A stretch of 64,000 bases of DNA from Strigamia acuminata. Lineage: Eukaryota > Arthropoda > Chilopoda > Geophilomorpha > Linotaeniidae. Positions 42,615 through 56,789 of this stretch are shown here, one piece after another (positions within the stretch are counted from its first letter, which is position 1; each line of letters opens with the position of its first letter). The translations under genes and the position numbers were made by a program. The DNA lies in contig OX442319.1 in NCBI GenBank assembly GCA_949358305.1, forward strand, positions 13,578,001 to 13,642,000, written 5' to 3'. The notes beneath the pieces were generated by a model. It searched no databases and was not told where the DNA came from. It was given only the letters and a program-made list of their open reading frames with translations.

Positions 42615-45600
42615 CCTTTTCGCGGATTGGCTTCCGCGAAATCCGCATTTCGGGGGTGACTATTCTGGGAATTCCGGGTGGACCATACTCTTCCGAAAAA
42701 TGTCCGGGGTGGTGTTGGGAGTGTCGATAGACTGTTTTGTGTCAAGGTTGCCAATTTTCATTTAAGTATTGGAAGGTTCATTTCTGTGCATTCTCATATA
42801 TTTTTTTCACAGGAGCAACGAGGCGCGATGAAGGGGGATCAAGCGAGAGTGAATAAAATAAACTCGTTTTTGTCTCAAATGCGCGTTTGCGTTTGTAAAT
42901 TTGGTTGTCTTGCAACGCGGTGGCGCGTTTGAGTTTCGTGTTGCGATACAAACACGCACGGGTGCGTATTGGAGTCGTAAACGACTTTCTGTCGCAATGC
43001 GATCGCGTATTTGACAAATTTCTGCAGATTTTTGCCAATATTTGACAATTTTCAGACAAATTTCAATTAATTTTAGAAATTTTTGAGAGATTTCAATAAA
43101 AGTTTGAGGAATTTCTTATGCTGACGCTAAAATGCCAAAAGGAGTCTTAACTCAGAAGAGCACTTTTCCGACCACTTAGGTGTCGGAAAAGCCCTTCCAA
43201 AGGTCGCAAAACGTGCTCTACGCGTTTTTTGACACTAGAACGGTCGAAAACGAGTCTAAAACTGCTAAGCTGGCGCCTGTAACTTGGCGCATTCGCTGGG
43301 TCGCTCGAAAATGAGATTCGAGCGAACCGAAACCTATGAGAGAAACGCGCCGGCGGAAATATTCGTTTTTACCAATGAATACTTAATAAATCTTCATGGG
43401 AATTTAATCCCAATCTACTGTAGGCTTAGGAACCTTGAATACCAAATAAAAACAAAGGAGCAAAGACGGGAAACAAAGAACAAGGGCCCGACGCCCGTAA
43501 ATCACCAAAATGGCTATCTGCCAGACACGCTAGTGGCCTTGAGCCACTTCTAACTTCGTTTTCGAGGTCGTGGGTCTCGAAAACGACTAAACCGAGTGGT
43601 GGGAACGATTCCCCGAGGTCTTTTTAGTCAATGTCGCCCAAAACCCGAATCAACAAGCTAACTTTCAACGAGAAACGAAGACTGGAGCCGAATGCGGTGA
43701 TAAGCGCTCATTCCAGACTCGTGTAAGCGATCTCCGCTTAAAGCCAGTTGCTCTGAGCAGACGACGCAATCGCTTACCAAGGAAAAAGACGGGTTTATGG
43801 GCTCAAAACCCGACGAAACACTTAAACAGGATCCAGAAATTACCAAGCGAGTTGGTAAGCTAAACTAAAACTGTAAAATAAGTTGGGGACTTGGTAAAAT
43901 GCGAGTCTCTCAAACTTTTGTTGCGTCCTGCTCGCAACACGCGCGATGTACGCGCGTGGCCGCGTGTTGAACGTGCGCACTACGCGCAAGAACCGTACAA
44001 ACCGAGGTAAAACGAATTAAACACATATCTAATGCAAAAACAATTATTAAATACATCATTCTTGTTGCTGTTTGCAAACTTGCAAAACTTGCACCGAATT
44101 TGGGCAATTTTTTACAAATTTCAGCAGATTTTTGTCTATATTTGACAAATTTCAGCAGATTTCCTCAATCCTCAAACATTTGCTGATATTTCTCAAACAT
44201 TTTCTAAAATTAATTGAAATCTGTCTGAAATTTGTCTTGAATGTGTCAAATATTGTCAAAAATCCGTGGAAATTTGTCAAATACTGGCAAAAATCCATGT
44301 AAATTTGTCAAAAATTGCCATAATTTGGTGCAAATTGTGTTAGATATTGGAAAAATTTATTTTAACGCTTCCAACGCGCCAGTAAATCGCGCGTGCACAC
44401 GCGTGGATTTTTCGTCATAGTTGGATGCGCGCAAACCTCACGTAACTTGCGCCAAAATTTGGCAATTTTTGACAAATTTCAGCAGATTTTTGCCAGTATT
44501 TGACAAATTTCCACTGATTTTTGACAATATTTGACCCAACAACTGCGCCACGTTCCAGGCGCCGGTTTAGGCATTTTAGACCCGTTTTAGACCGTTTTAG
44601 ATGGCGAAAACGTTCTCTCCATCATTTTCTACCCCTGGGTGAGGTTTTCAGCGTTCATGATTGATGAAAAAGCTGTTTTCTAACTAGCTGTCCCATTGCT
44701 AGTTTTGGCGTCAGGTTTTAGCAACTTTCCAATCCGACTCTGTCGTCTGCACGACCTCCAAGACCGTTTTAGGGTTAATTTGAGTCAAATAATTCATTCT
44801 GGGGGTTGTTTTGGGTTTTTTACAAGTGTGTTTTTGTAGTTTTTATTGGTTTCAAACATTGTCAATTCTTTATACAAGTGTAACTTTCATTTCTCTGTAT
44901 TTTGAGAACTTTGCATTGCAGCAAAGTTCATTTCTTGCCCCTTAATTATTGTGTAATTGTTGGTTTTCAAGCCCGTTTTTTAACAATAACTTTATTTGAA
45001 GTGCCTATTGTTTCAGTCACGTGCTTCCACGTGCCTTTTATTGTTGAGCAATTTCTTGGGCAGTTGCGCTCCTGTTGCTAGCATTGCCGCGCGTTCTCCG
45101 CGCGTGTACTCGCGCGTTTCGCATCACACACATTCGGGTTCAATGGCCTATCGCGGCGGCACATTGTGTGGCATAGCGCGGCACGTTGCAATTACGTGAC
45201 GTGGCACGTTGCTGTTACGTGACGCGATAGCCAGTATTTAAGCAGGGGATTCCATCATCGTTTACACAAATGCGCATTGCAACGTGGAGGCGCATTCGAG
45301 TCCTTTTCCCAAGCGAAATTTGTCCTTTTTCAACGCGAAATCGTATGCGATTCGCTTTCGAATCGAATACGAGTTTTGTCCTTTTTCAACGCGAAATCGT
45401 ATGCGATTCGCTTTCGAATCGAATGCGAATTTTGCCCTTCTTCAACGCGAAATCGTATTCGACTCGCTTTCGAGTCGGATGCGAATTTTGCCCTTCTTCA
45501 ACGCGAAATCGTATTCGACTCGCTTTCGAGTCGAATGCGAATTTTTCCCTTCTTCAACGCGAAATCGTATTCGACTCGCTTTCGAGTCGAATGCGAATTT

Positions 45601-45966
45601 TGCCCTTCTTCAACGCGAAATCGTATTCGACTCGTTTTCGAGTCGAGTACGAATTTTGCCCTTCTTCAAAGCGAAATCGTATTCGACTCGTTTTCGAGTC
45701 GAATGCGAATTCGTATTCGACTCGTTTTCGAGTCGAGTACGAATTTTGCCCTTCTTCAACGCGAAATCGTATTCGACTCGTTTTCGAGTCGAATGCGAAT
45801 TTTGCCCTTCTTCAACGCGAAATCGTATTCGACTCGTTTTCGAGTCGAATGCGAATTTTGCCCTTCTTCAACGCGAAATCGTATTCGACTCGTTTTCGAG
45901 TCGAATGCGAATTTTGCCCTTCTTCAACGCGAAATCGTATTCGACTCGTTTTCGAGTCGAATACGA

Positions 45967-48900
45967 GATAGTCGATGACCCGTTCCCGGACTTTGACTCG
46001 TACGACTCGTATTCGAGATGTATTCGAGATGTATTCGAATCGTATTCGAGTCGCATTCGAGATGGTCGATGATTTCCACTCGCTCGTATACGCGTTGTAT
46101 ACGAGCTCGTATTTTGATCGTAATCGTAAACGAATCGTTTACAAGTCGTATACAAGTTGTATACGACGTGTATACACCTCGTATACGAACGAAGTTTGGA
46201 AAATCCACCGGATACTTACTACGACATGAAAACACATAGTAGTCACATACGTCTTATTTGGAAATTGTGTTTTCACAAACTTCGTTCGTATACGAGGTGT
46301 ATACACGTCGTATACGACTTGTATACGACTTGTAAACGATTCGTTTACGATTACGATCAAAATACGAGCTCGTATACAACGCGTATACGAGCGAGTGGAA
46401 ATCATCGACCATCTCGAATACGACTCGAATTCGATTCGAATACGATTCGAATTCGATTCGAATACGAATACGATCAAAATACGAACTCGTAACAACTCGA
46501 ATACGAGATAGTCGATGACCCGTTCCCGGACTTTGACTCGTACGACTCGTATTCGAGATGTATTCGAGATGTATTCGAATCGTATTCGAGTCGCATTCGA
46601 GATGGTCGATGATTTCCACTCGCTCGTATACGCGTTGTATACGAGCTCGTATTTTGATCGTAATCGTAAACGAATCGTTTACAAGTCGTATACAAGTTGT
46701 ATACGACGTGTATACACCTCGTATACGAACGAAGTTTGGAAAATCCACCGGATACTTACTACGACATGAAAACACATAGTAGTCACATACGTCTTATTTG
46801 GAAATTGTGTTTTCACAAACTTCGTTCGTATACGAGGTGTATACACGTCGTATACGACTTGTATACGACTTGTAAACGATTCGTTTACGATTACGATCAA
46901 AATACGAGCTCGTATACAACGCGTATACGAGCGAGTGGAAATCATCGACCATCTCGAATACGACTCGAATTCGATTCGAATACGATTCGAATTCGATTCG
47001 AATACGAATACGATCAAAATACGAACTCGTAACAACTCGAATACGAGATAGTCGATGACCCGTTCCCGGACTTTGACTCGTACGACTCGTATTCGAGATG
47101 TATTCGAGATGTATTCGAATCGTATTCGAGTCGCATTCGAGATGGTCGATGATTTCCACTCGCTCGTATACGCGTTGTATACGAGCTCGTATTTTGATCG
47201 TAATCGTAAACGAATCGTTTACAAGTCGTATACAAGTCGTATACGACGTGTATACACCTCGTATACGAACGAAGTTTGGAAAATCCACCGGATACTTACT
47301 ACGACATGAAAACACATAGTAGTCACATACGTCTTATTTGGAAATTGTGTTTTCACAAACTTCGTTCGTATACGAGGTGTATACATGTCGTATACGACTT
47401 GTATACGACTTGTAAACGATTCGTTTACGATTACGATCAAAATACGAGCTCGTATACAACGCGTATACGAGCGAGTGGAAATCATCGACCATCTCGAATA
47501 CGACTCGAATTCGATTCGAATACGATTCGAATTCGATTCGAATACGAATACGATCAAAATACGAACTCGTAACAACTCGAATACGAGATAGTCGATGACC
47601 CGTTCCCGGACTTTGACTCGTACGACTCGTATTCGAGATGTATTCGAGATGTATTCGAATCGTATTCGAGTCGCATTCGAGATGGTCGATGATTTCCACT
47701 CGCTCGTATACGCGTTGTATACGAGCTCGTATTTTGATCGTAATCGTAAACGAATCGTTTACAAGTCGTATACAAGTCGTATACGACGTGTATACACCTC
47801 GTATACGAACGAAGTTTGGAAAATCCACCGGATACTTACTACGACATGAAAACACATAGTAGTCACATACGTCTTATTTGGAAATTGTGTTTTCACAAAC
47901 TTCGTTCGTATACGAGGTGTATACACGTCGTATACGACTTGTATACGACTTGTAAACGATTCGTTTACGATTACGATCAAAATACGAGCTCGTATACAAC
48001 GCGTATACGAGCGAGTGGAAATCATCGACCATCTCGAATACGACTCGAATTCGATTCGAATACGATTCGAATTCGATTCGAATACGAATACGATCAAAAT
48101 ACGAACTCGTAACAACTCGAATACGAGATAGTCGATGACCCGTTCCCGGACTTTGACTCGTACGACTCGTATTCGAGATGTATTCGAGATGTATTCGAAT
48201 CGTATTCGAGTCGCATTCGAGATGGTCGATGATTTCCACTCGCTCGTATACGCGTTGTATACGAGCTCGTATTTTGATCGTAATCGTAAACGAATCGTTT
48301 ACAAGTCGTATACAAGTCGTATACGACGTGTATACACCTCGTATACGAACGAAGTTTGGAAAATCCACCGGATACTTACTACGACATGAAAACACATAGT
48401 AGTCACATACGTCTTATTTGGAAATTGTGTTTTCACAAACTTCGTTCGTATACGAGGTGTATACATGTCGTATACGACTTGTATACGACTTGTAAACGAT
48501 TCGTTTACGATTACGATCAAAATACGAGCTCGTATACAACGCGTATACGAGCGAGTGGAAATCATCGACCATCTCGAATACGACTCGAATTCGATTCGAA
48601 TACGATTCGAATTCGATTCGAATACGAATACGATCAAAATACGAACTCGTAACAACTCGAATACGAGATAGTCGATGACCCGTTCCCGGACTTTGACTCG
48701 TACGACTCGTATTCGAGATGTATTCGAGATGTATTCGAATCGTATTCGAGTCGCATTCGAGATGGTCGATGATTTCCACTCGCTCGTATACGCGTTGTAT
48801 ACGAGCTCGTATTTTGATCGTAATCGTAAACGAATCGTTTACAAGTCGTATACAAGTCGTATACGACGTGTATACACCTCGTATACGAACGAAGTTTGGA

Positions 48901-49746
48901 AAATCCACCGGATACTTACTACGACATGAAAACACATAGTAGTCACATACGTCTTATTTGGAAATTGTGTTTTCACAAACTTCGTTCGTATACGAGGTGT
49001 ATACACGTCGTATACGACTTGTATACGACTTGTAAACGATTCGTTTACGATTACGATCAAAATACGAGCTCGTATACAACGCGTATACGAGCGAGTGGAA
49101 ATCATCGACCATCTCGAATACGACTCGAATTCGATTCGAATACGATTCGAATTCGATTCGAATACGAATACGATCAAAATACGAACTCGTAACAACTCGA
49201 ATACGAGATAGTCGATGACCCGTTCCCGGACTTTGACTCGTACGACTCGTATTCGAGATGTATTCGAGATGTATTCGAATCGTATTCGAGTCGCATTCGA
49301 GATGGTCGATGATTTCCACTCGCTCGTATACGCGTTGTATACGAGCTCGTATTTTGATCGTAATCGTAAACGAATCGTTTACAAGTCGTATACAAGTCGT
49401 ATACGACGTGTATACACCTCGTATACGAACGAAGTTTGGAAAATCCACCGGATACTTACTACGACATGAAAACACATAGTAGTCACATACGTCTTATTTG
49501 GAAATTGTGTTTTCACAAACTTCGTTCGTATACGAGGTGTATACACGTCGTATACGACTTGTATACGACTTGTAAACGATTCGTTTACGATTACGATCAA
49601 AATACGAGCTCGTATACAACGCGTATACGAGCGAGTGGAAATCATCGACCATCTCGAATGCGACTCGAATACGATTCGAATACATCTCGAATACATCTCG
49701 AATACGAGTCGTACGAGTCAAAGTCCGGGAACGGGTCATCGACTAT
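45967..49746. repeat. 540-bp satellite array, 7 units (copy 2)
   Basis: Same unit as in copy 1. Two diagnostic sites per unit (TTGTATACG versus TCGTATACG; TATACATG versus TATACACG) give the order A A B C B C C here, against A B C A B C C in copy 1. Confidence 0.85.
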
Positions 49747-50546
49747 CTCGTACTCGACTCGAAAACGAGTCGAATACGAATTCGCATTCGACTCGAAAAC
49801 GAGGCGAATACGATTTTGCGTTGAAGAAGGGCAAAATTCGCATTCGACTCGAAAACGAGTCGAATACGATTTCGCGTTGAAGAAGGGCAAAATTCGTACT
49901 CGACTCGAAAACGAGTCGAATACGATTTCGCGTTGAAGAAGGGCAAAATTCGTACTCGACTCGAAAACGAGTCGAATACGATTTCGCGTTGAAGAAGGGC
50001 AAAATTCGCATTCGACTCGAAAACGAGTCGAATACGATTTCGCGTTGAAGAAGGGCAAAATTCGTACTCGACTCGAAAACGAGTCGAATACGAATTCGCA
50101 TTCGACTCGAAAACGAGTCGAATACGATTTCGCGTTGAAGAAGGGCAAAATTCGTACTCGACTCGAAAACGAGTCGAATACGATTTCGCGTTGAAGAAGG
50201 GCAAAATTCGCATTCGACTCGAAAGCGAGTCGAATACGATTTCGCGTTGAAGAAGGGAAAAATTCGCATTCGACTCGAAAGCGAGTCGAATACGATTTCG
50301 CGTTGAAGAAGGGCAAAACTCGTATTCGATTCGAAAGCGAATCGAATACAATTTTGCGTTGAAAAAGGACAAAAATCGTATTCGATTCGCTTTCGAATCG
50401 AATACGAGTTTTGTCCTTTTTCAACGCTTGGGAAAAGGACTCGAATGCGCCTCCACGTTGCAATGCGCATTTGTGTAAACGATGATGGAATCCCCTGCTT
50501 AAATACTGGCTATCGCGTCACGTAACAGCAACGTGCCACGTCACGT

Positions 50547-53500
50547 AATTGCAACGTGCCGCGCTATGCCACACAATGTGCCGCCGCGATAGGCCATTGA
50601 ACCCGAATGTGTGTGATGCGAAACGCGCGAGTACGCGCGCGGAGAACGCGCGGCAATGCTAGCAACAGGAGCGCAACTGCCCAAGAAATTGCTCAACAAT
50701 AAAAGGCACGTGGAAGCACGTGCCTGAAACAATAGGCACTTCAAATAAAGTTATTGTTAAAAAACGGGCTTGAAAACCAACAATTACACAATAATTAAGG
50801 GGCAAGAAATGAACTTTGCTGCAATGCAAAGTTCTCAAAATACAGAGAAATGAAAGTTACACTTGTATAAAGAATTGACAATGTTTGAAACCAATAAAAA
50901 CTACAAAAACACACTTGTAAAAAACCCAAAACAACCCCCAGAATGAATTATTTGACTCAAATTAACCCTAAAACGGTCTTGGAGGTCGTGCAGACGACAG
51001 AGAACGGATCGGAAGGTTGCTAAAACCTGACACCAAAACTAGCTATGGGACAGCTAGTTAGAAAACAGCTTTTTCATCAATCATGAACGCTGAAAACCTC
51101 ACCCAGGGGTAGAAAATGATGGAGAGAACGTTTTCGCCATCTAAAACGGTCTAAAACGGGTCTAAAATGCCTAAACCGGCGCCTGGAACGTGGCGCAGTT
51201 GTTGGGTCAAATATTGTCAAAAATCAGTGGAAATTTGTCAAATACTGGCAAAAATCTGCTGAAATTTGTCCAAAATTGCCAAATTTTGGCGCAAGTTACG
51301 TGAGGTTTGCGCGCATCCAACTATGACGAAAAATCCATGCGTGTGCACGCGCGATTTACTGGCGCGTTGGAAGCGTTAAAATAAATTTTTCCAATATCTA
51401 ACACAATTTGCACCGAATTATGGCAATTTTTGACAAATTTACATGGATTTTTGCCAGTATTTGACAAATTTCTACGGATTTTTGACAATATTTGACAAAT
51501 TCCAGACAAATTTCAGACAAATTTCAATTAATTTTAGAAATTTTATGAGAAATTTCAGCAAATGTTTGAGGATTGAGGAAATCTTCTGAAATTTGTCAAA
51601 TATAGGCAAAAATCTTCTGAAATTTGTCAAATACAGGCAAAAATCTGCTGAAATTTGTCAAAAATTGCCCAAATTCCGTGCAAGTTTTGCAAGTTTTGCG
51701 CGCATCAAATCGTACGCGCGTCTATACTATTGCACGAGCGCATTGACGCGTGATGAACACCGACCACGTTTACGAAGTGAATTCGAGCTACAAAAGTATC
51801 GAGTCGCCATTCTATGATGGAAAAAAAAAATTAAGTGTAAACAAACAAAATAAAAACTTTAATATACAAGAAACGTACAATTCCACTCAACTTTGTTTCA
51901 AATTTTATTTATTGGATCATTGAAAATAAACAGTAGTGTTGTGCACTGTACGCTTAAGTGTATACCGGCGATGCGTTGTTTTGTGGTGGGGATTTGCCTC
52001 GATAATTGATCTTTTCTCTTTGTTTGCAATATTTTTTTGGCCTTTTTTGTTGATTTTTCGGTTTGAAATTGTTTTTTTCCGGTGTAATTTAAGTGGTGGA
52101 AGGTTGTTGGCGTGTGTTGAGGGTAATTTTGGCGGTTTTTGGGTCGGGATTTGGGGTTTGATGCAGCGGATAGCGCATGCGAATCGCCGTCGACCGTAGC
52201 ATTAGCAATTGCAACGTGCCGCGCTATGCCACACAATGTGCCGCCGCGATAGGCCATCGAATCCGAATGTGTGTGATGCGAAACGCGAGTACGCGCGCGG
52301 AGAACGCGCGGCAATGCTAGCAACAGGAGCGCAACTGCCCAAGAAATTGCTCAACAATAAAAGGCACGTGGAAGCACGTGCCTGAAACAATAGGCACTTC
52401 AAATAAAGTTATTGTTAAAAAACGGGCTTGAAAACCAACAATTACACAATAATTAAGGGGCAAGAAATGAACTTTGCTGCAATGCAAAGTTCTCAAAATA
52501 CAGAGAAATGAAAGTTACACTTGTATAAAGAATTGACAATGTTTGAAACCAATAAAAACTACAAAAACACACTTGTAAAAAACCCAAAACAACCCCCAGA
52601 ATGAATTATTTGACTCAAATTAACCCTAAAACGGTCTTGGAGGTCGTGCAGACGACAGAGAACGGATCGGAAGGTTGCTAAAACCTGACGCCAAAACTAG
52701 CAATGGGACAGCTAGTTAGAAAACAGCTTTTTCATCAATCATGAACGCTGAAAACCTCACCCAGGGGTAGAAAATGATGGAGAGAACGTTTTCGCCATCT
52801 AAAACGGTCTAAAACGGGTCTAAAATGCCTAAACCGGCGCCTGGAACGTGGCGCAGTTGTTGGGTCAAATATTGTCAAAAATCAGTGGAAATTTGTCAAA
52901 TACTGGCAAAAATCTGCTGAAATTTGTCCAAAATTGCCAAATTTTGGCGCAAGTTACGTGAGGTTTGCGCGCATCCAACTATGACGAAAAATCCATGCGT
53001 GTGCACGCGCGATTTACTGGCGCGTTGGAAGCGTTAAAATAAATTTTTCCAATATCTAACACAATTTGCACCGAATTATGGCAATTTTTGACAAATTTAC
53101 ATGGATTTTTGCCAGTATTTGACAAATTTCCACGGATTTTTGACAATATTTGACAAATTCCAGACAAATTTCAGACAAATTTCAATTAATTTTAGAAATT
53201 TTATGAGAAATTTCAGCAAATGTTTGAGGATTGAGGAAATCTTCTGAAATTTGTCAAATATAGGCAAAAATCTTCTGAAATTTGTCAAATACAGGCAAAA
53301 ATCTGCTGAAATTTGTCAAAAATTGCCCAAATTCCGTGCAAGTTTTGCAAGTTTTGCGCGCATCAAATCGTATGCGCGCCTATACTATTGCACGAGCGCA
53401 TTGACGCGTGATGAACACCGACCACGTTTACGAAGTGAATTCGAGCTACAAAAGTATCGAGTCGCCATTCTATGATGGAAAAAAAAAATTAAGTGTAAAC

Positions 53501-53894
53501 AAACAAAATAAAAACTTTAATATACAAGAAACGTACAATTCCACTCAACTTTGTTTCAAATTTTATTTATTGGATCATTGAAAATAAACAGTAGTGTTGT
53601 GCACTGTACGCTTAAGTGTATACCGGCGATGCGTTGTTTTGTGGTGGGGATTTGCCTCGATAATTGATCTTTTCTCTTTGTTTGCAATATTTTTTTGGCC
53701 TTTTTTGTTGATTTTTCGGTTTGAAATTGTTTTTTTCCGGTGTAATTTAAGTGGTGGAAGGTTGTTGGCGTGTGTTGAGGGTAATTTTGGCGGTTTTTGG
53801 GTCGGGATTAGTGTTTTCTGCGATTTTTTATCGGTATTTGGGGTTTGATGCAGCGGATAGCGCATGCGAATCGCCGTCGACCGTAGCATTAGCA
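50547..53894 (-). repeat. 1,658-bp tandem repeat, two units (copy 2)
   Basis: Unit starts at about 50547 and 52207, joining the right region at about 53894. Unit 2 carries the same 27-bp insertion as unit 3 of copy 1, so the middle unit of copy 1 is the one missing or gained. Confidence 0.8.
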
Positions 53895-55978
53895 AGTGCG
53901 CGCGCAAGTTAAATGTGTACAGGACTGTGAGAAAATAAAACGTGTGTGGAAGAGTAAATGTTCTTTGGTGATCGCCATGAGTTCGTACTTTGTCGTGGGC
54001 GCGAAATGTGTGTGATATATATGCTACTATGCGTGATGTAGCGCCGTCAGCGCGTTTCAGCACGCGATGTAGCGCCCTGAGCGCGTCCAAATGCGTACAG
54101 GTGTTCGACAGATGTGCCAGGGCTTCACGTGCATACGCGAAACATAAACATGAAGAAAACAGAAAAAACCGTTGTGTGTGATGTTTATAAAGACACATTA
54201 CACAAAGAATACTACTCTTCATACAAAAAGCAATAAACTTTATACATATTGCAATAAACTTACAAAATGGTAAAAATAAAATACTGGAAAACATGGCCTT
54301 GAATAATAGTGGAAAACATGGCGTACTGCCTTGAATACCCCCTTGAATACGTCGCACCGCATCATCTCGCCTCACTTCTCGTCTTGGAAATAAATAAACG
54401 CCCCGGCGTTTATTCGAGGCAATGTCCAACTTGGGCTTTCATTCGCGCCTCACATCCCGCCTTGGTAATAAATAAACGCCCCGGCGTTTATTCGAGGCAC
54501 ATCACCCACACCTCCCCGGCGTTCAAACGAGTAGCTGCGCGTATTTGACCCCGGTTTTTATTCTTTCAAATTGTCGTGTGTTTTCAAAGTTCTTAATTTG
54601 TTCAAAAACAAACAAAATGGCTATTTGTTGATTTTTAATTGATTTTATCGATTTCTGTTCGTTTTTTGCTGGTTTTTAATCGATTTTTCTGTATTTTTGA
54701 TCAATTTTTGCCAATTGTAATCGTTATTTGTCATTCTGAATTGATTATTGTCAGGTTTCAGTCGATTTTTGTCGATTTCTGATCAATGTTTATACATTTC
54801 TTATCATTTTGTGTAGATTTCTGTTGAATTTTAATCATATTTCTTCGTTTTTATTCAATTTTTGTCCCATGCTCCGCGATCAGTTCGAATAATTGACACC
54901 ATACTGTGCTTTTACTCATATTCAAGATGGCGTCGCAAACTCAAGGTCGAATTCCGCTGAATTCATTTATTGCGACTGTTTGCGCTCCATACATGCGAAA
55001 AGGATTATGGGAAAAATCCTCAATGCAGGTCATTTTGGTGTCAAATGAGCGAGGAAGGCTGGAGATAAGGAAAATTGGTGAAATTTCAAAAAAAAGCTAA
55101 ACAATCAAAATTTACATGAAGCTCAATTTTTCTAACTGGAAATGCATGTATCGTCAATTTCGGGATATTTTAGGGGTGAAATTGACTGGGAAGGGACCCC
55201 CACATTCCCCATGCGTCAACGCGCGCGTTGACGAAATTCAAATCCAGGTTTTCACACAGCCCCACGTTATTTTCGGGTTCCAATTGCCGTATTGCCGTAT
55301 TGCCTCAAATAAACGCCGGGGCGTTTATTAATTTTCATTAATTTTCCAGACCGGAAATGAGGCGAGGTGATGCGGTACGATGCAAAATTGCGAGATGTAG
55401 TTTGCTTTATTTGTTAAAACAAATTAGGCGTCACTAATTCACCTGTATTAGGGTTTCAATGTGTGAAATTTCAAAATTTATCGGTTCCGTCAAAACGCCA
55501 TTGAAAAGTTACATTTTTATAACGTTTCAATGATGAAAACGGCCATTTTTGATGAAAAACAGCCATTTTTTATAGAAAAAACGACGAAGAAAGCCATTTT
55601 CACTATGAAAAATGGCTGAAAATGACCATTTTGACGAAAAACGGCCATTTTTACTACGAAAAATGGCTAAAAATGCCACTTGAGTGAGTGCAAGTACATT
55701 TGGTGATGTACTATCGCGAGCGCGCGCGTTTTTGTGCAGTACAATGTGCTGATTAAACCAACAGCATTATAGAGTGATTACATTGTTCATTTGTGTTTTT
55801 AAGTTACAAAATGGTACAAAATCATAAAATAAACTTGTAAAGTGCAATTTCTGCGGATTGATCAAAATCCGCAAAATCCGCCGCAAAATTGCGAACAGGG
55901 GATCAGCATATAGGCAGCCGTAATGTTAAAAATGGGGTCCCTTTCGCACTCCGCAAAATCCGCATGCGCGCCATAAGG

Positions 55979-56570
55979 TTATAGATGTTTTAAGACATCT
56001 ATAATTGGTGTGATACGTCAAATGGTTCTTCATACGAGAGTAAACTGTTGCAAGTTTACAATCATAACTTCTGGTTCCGTGCAATGGATGCATTTATTAG
56101 AGTATTACTTTTCAGTAAATACTCGTAATAATTCTGCTTACATAAAGTTGGCAATTTAGCTACACATTTACTGGCAAGTAAATGCTAATGTAGCTAGTCT
56201 TCAGTTTTGTACAGTTCTGGAAGAAGTATCCATGTTTATGCACAATGCTGAGTTGTGACATAAACTAGCTGGGGATTTAATCTAACTAAACTTTTCCGAG
56301 TTTAGTTATTTCAACCCTAATGTTACATTTTCGACACGCTGTTCGGCAGCCGTGGTTTACTGTAACTGGCAGGCCTTGTGGAACACATGTTGAATTATAT
56401 CCGGCCCGACGGGATTCTTACTACTCATCGCCGCGACCTGATCTCCTCACGGCCACACAGCCGTCATCGGGCACCCGGACATGGAGGCATCATATCACCC
56501 ATCTCCACGTCAAGTGTACGCCGTATGTAGGTTGTCATAGGCCCGCAGTATAAGGGGCATTGACTGCGCA
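55979..56570. other. Flank of copy 2 before the assembly gap
   Basis: Starts with a 24-bp palindrome (about 55980-56003, TATAGATGT/ACATCTATA). AT-rich to 56310, then GC-richer. I recognise no gene. Confidence 0.5.
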
Positions 56571-56770
56571 NNNNNNNNNNNNNNNNNNNNNNNNNNNNNN
56601 NNNNNNNNNNNNNNNNNNNNNNNNNNNNNNNNNNNNNNNNNNNNNNNNNNNNNNNNNNNNNNNNNNNNNNNNNNNNNNNNNNNNNNNNNNNNNNNNNNNN
56701 NNNNNNNNNNNNNNNNNNNNNNNNNNNNNNNNNNNNNNNNNNNNNNNNNNNNNNNNNNNNNNNNNNNNNN
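56571..56770. other. Assembly gap of 200 N
   Basis: Exactly 200 N, the size commonly used for gaps of unknown length. The sequence right after it is a giant-element terminus. Confidence 0.98.
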
Positions 56771-56785
56771 ATGCGCGCCATAAGG
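56771..56785. mobile_element. Right terminus of a third giant element copy
   Basis: ATGCGCGCCATAAGG, identical to the last 15 bases of copies 1 and 2, followed by TTAA at 56786-56789. The rest of this copy must be in the gap or unassembled. Confidence 0.75.
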
Positions 56786-56789
56786 TTAA

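Larger units (their letters stand above)
42615..55978. mobile_element. Giant foldback element, copy 2
   Basis: 13,364 bp, exactly 1,658 bp shorter than copy 1, explained by one fewer 1,658-bp unit. Apart from that it is collinear with few substitutions. Its left flank is ATAT and its right flank TTAT rather than TTAA. The 540-bp array again has seven units (45967-49746), but the order of unit variants differs from copy 1. No protein gene recognised. Confidence 0.85.
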
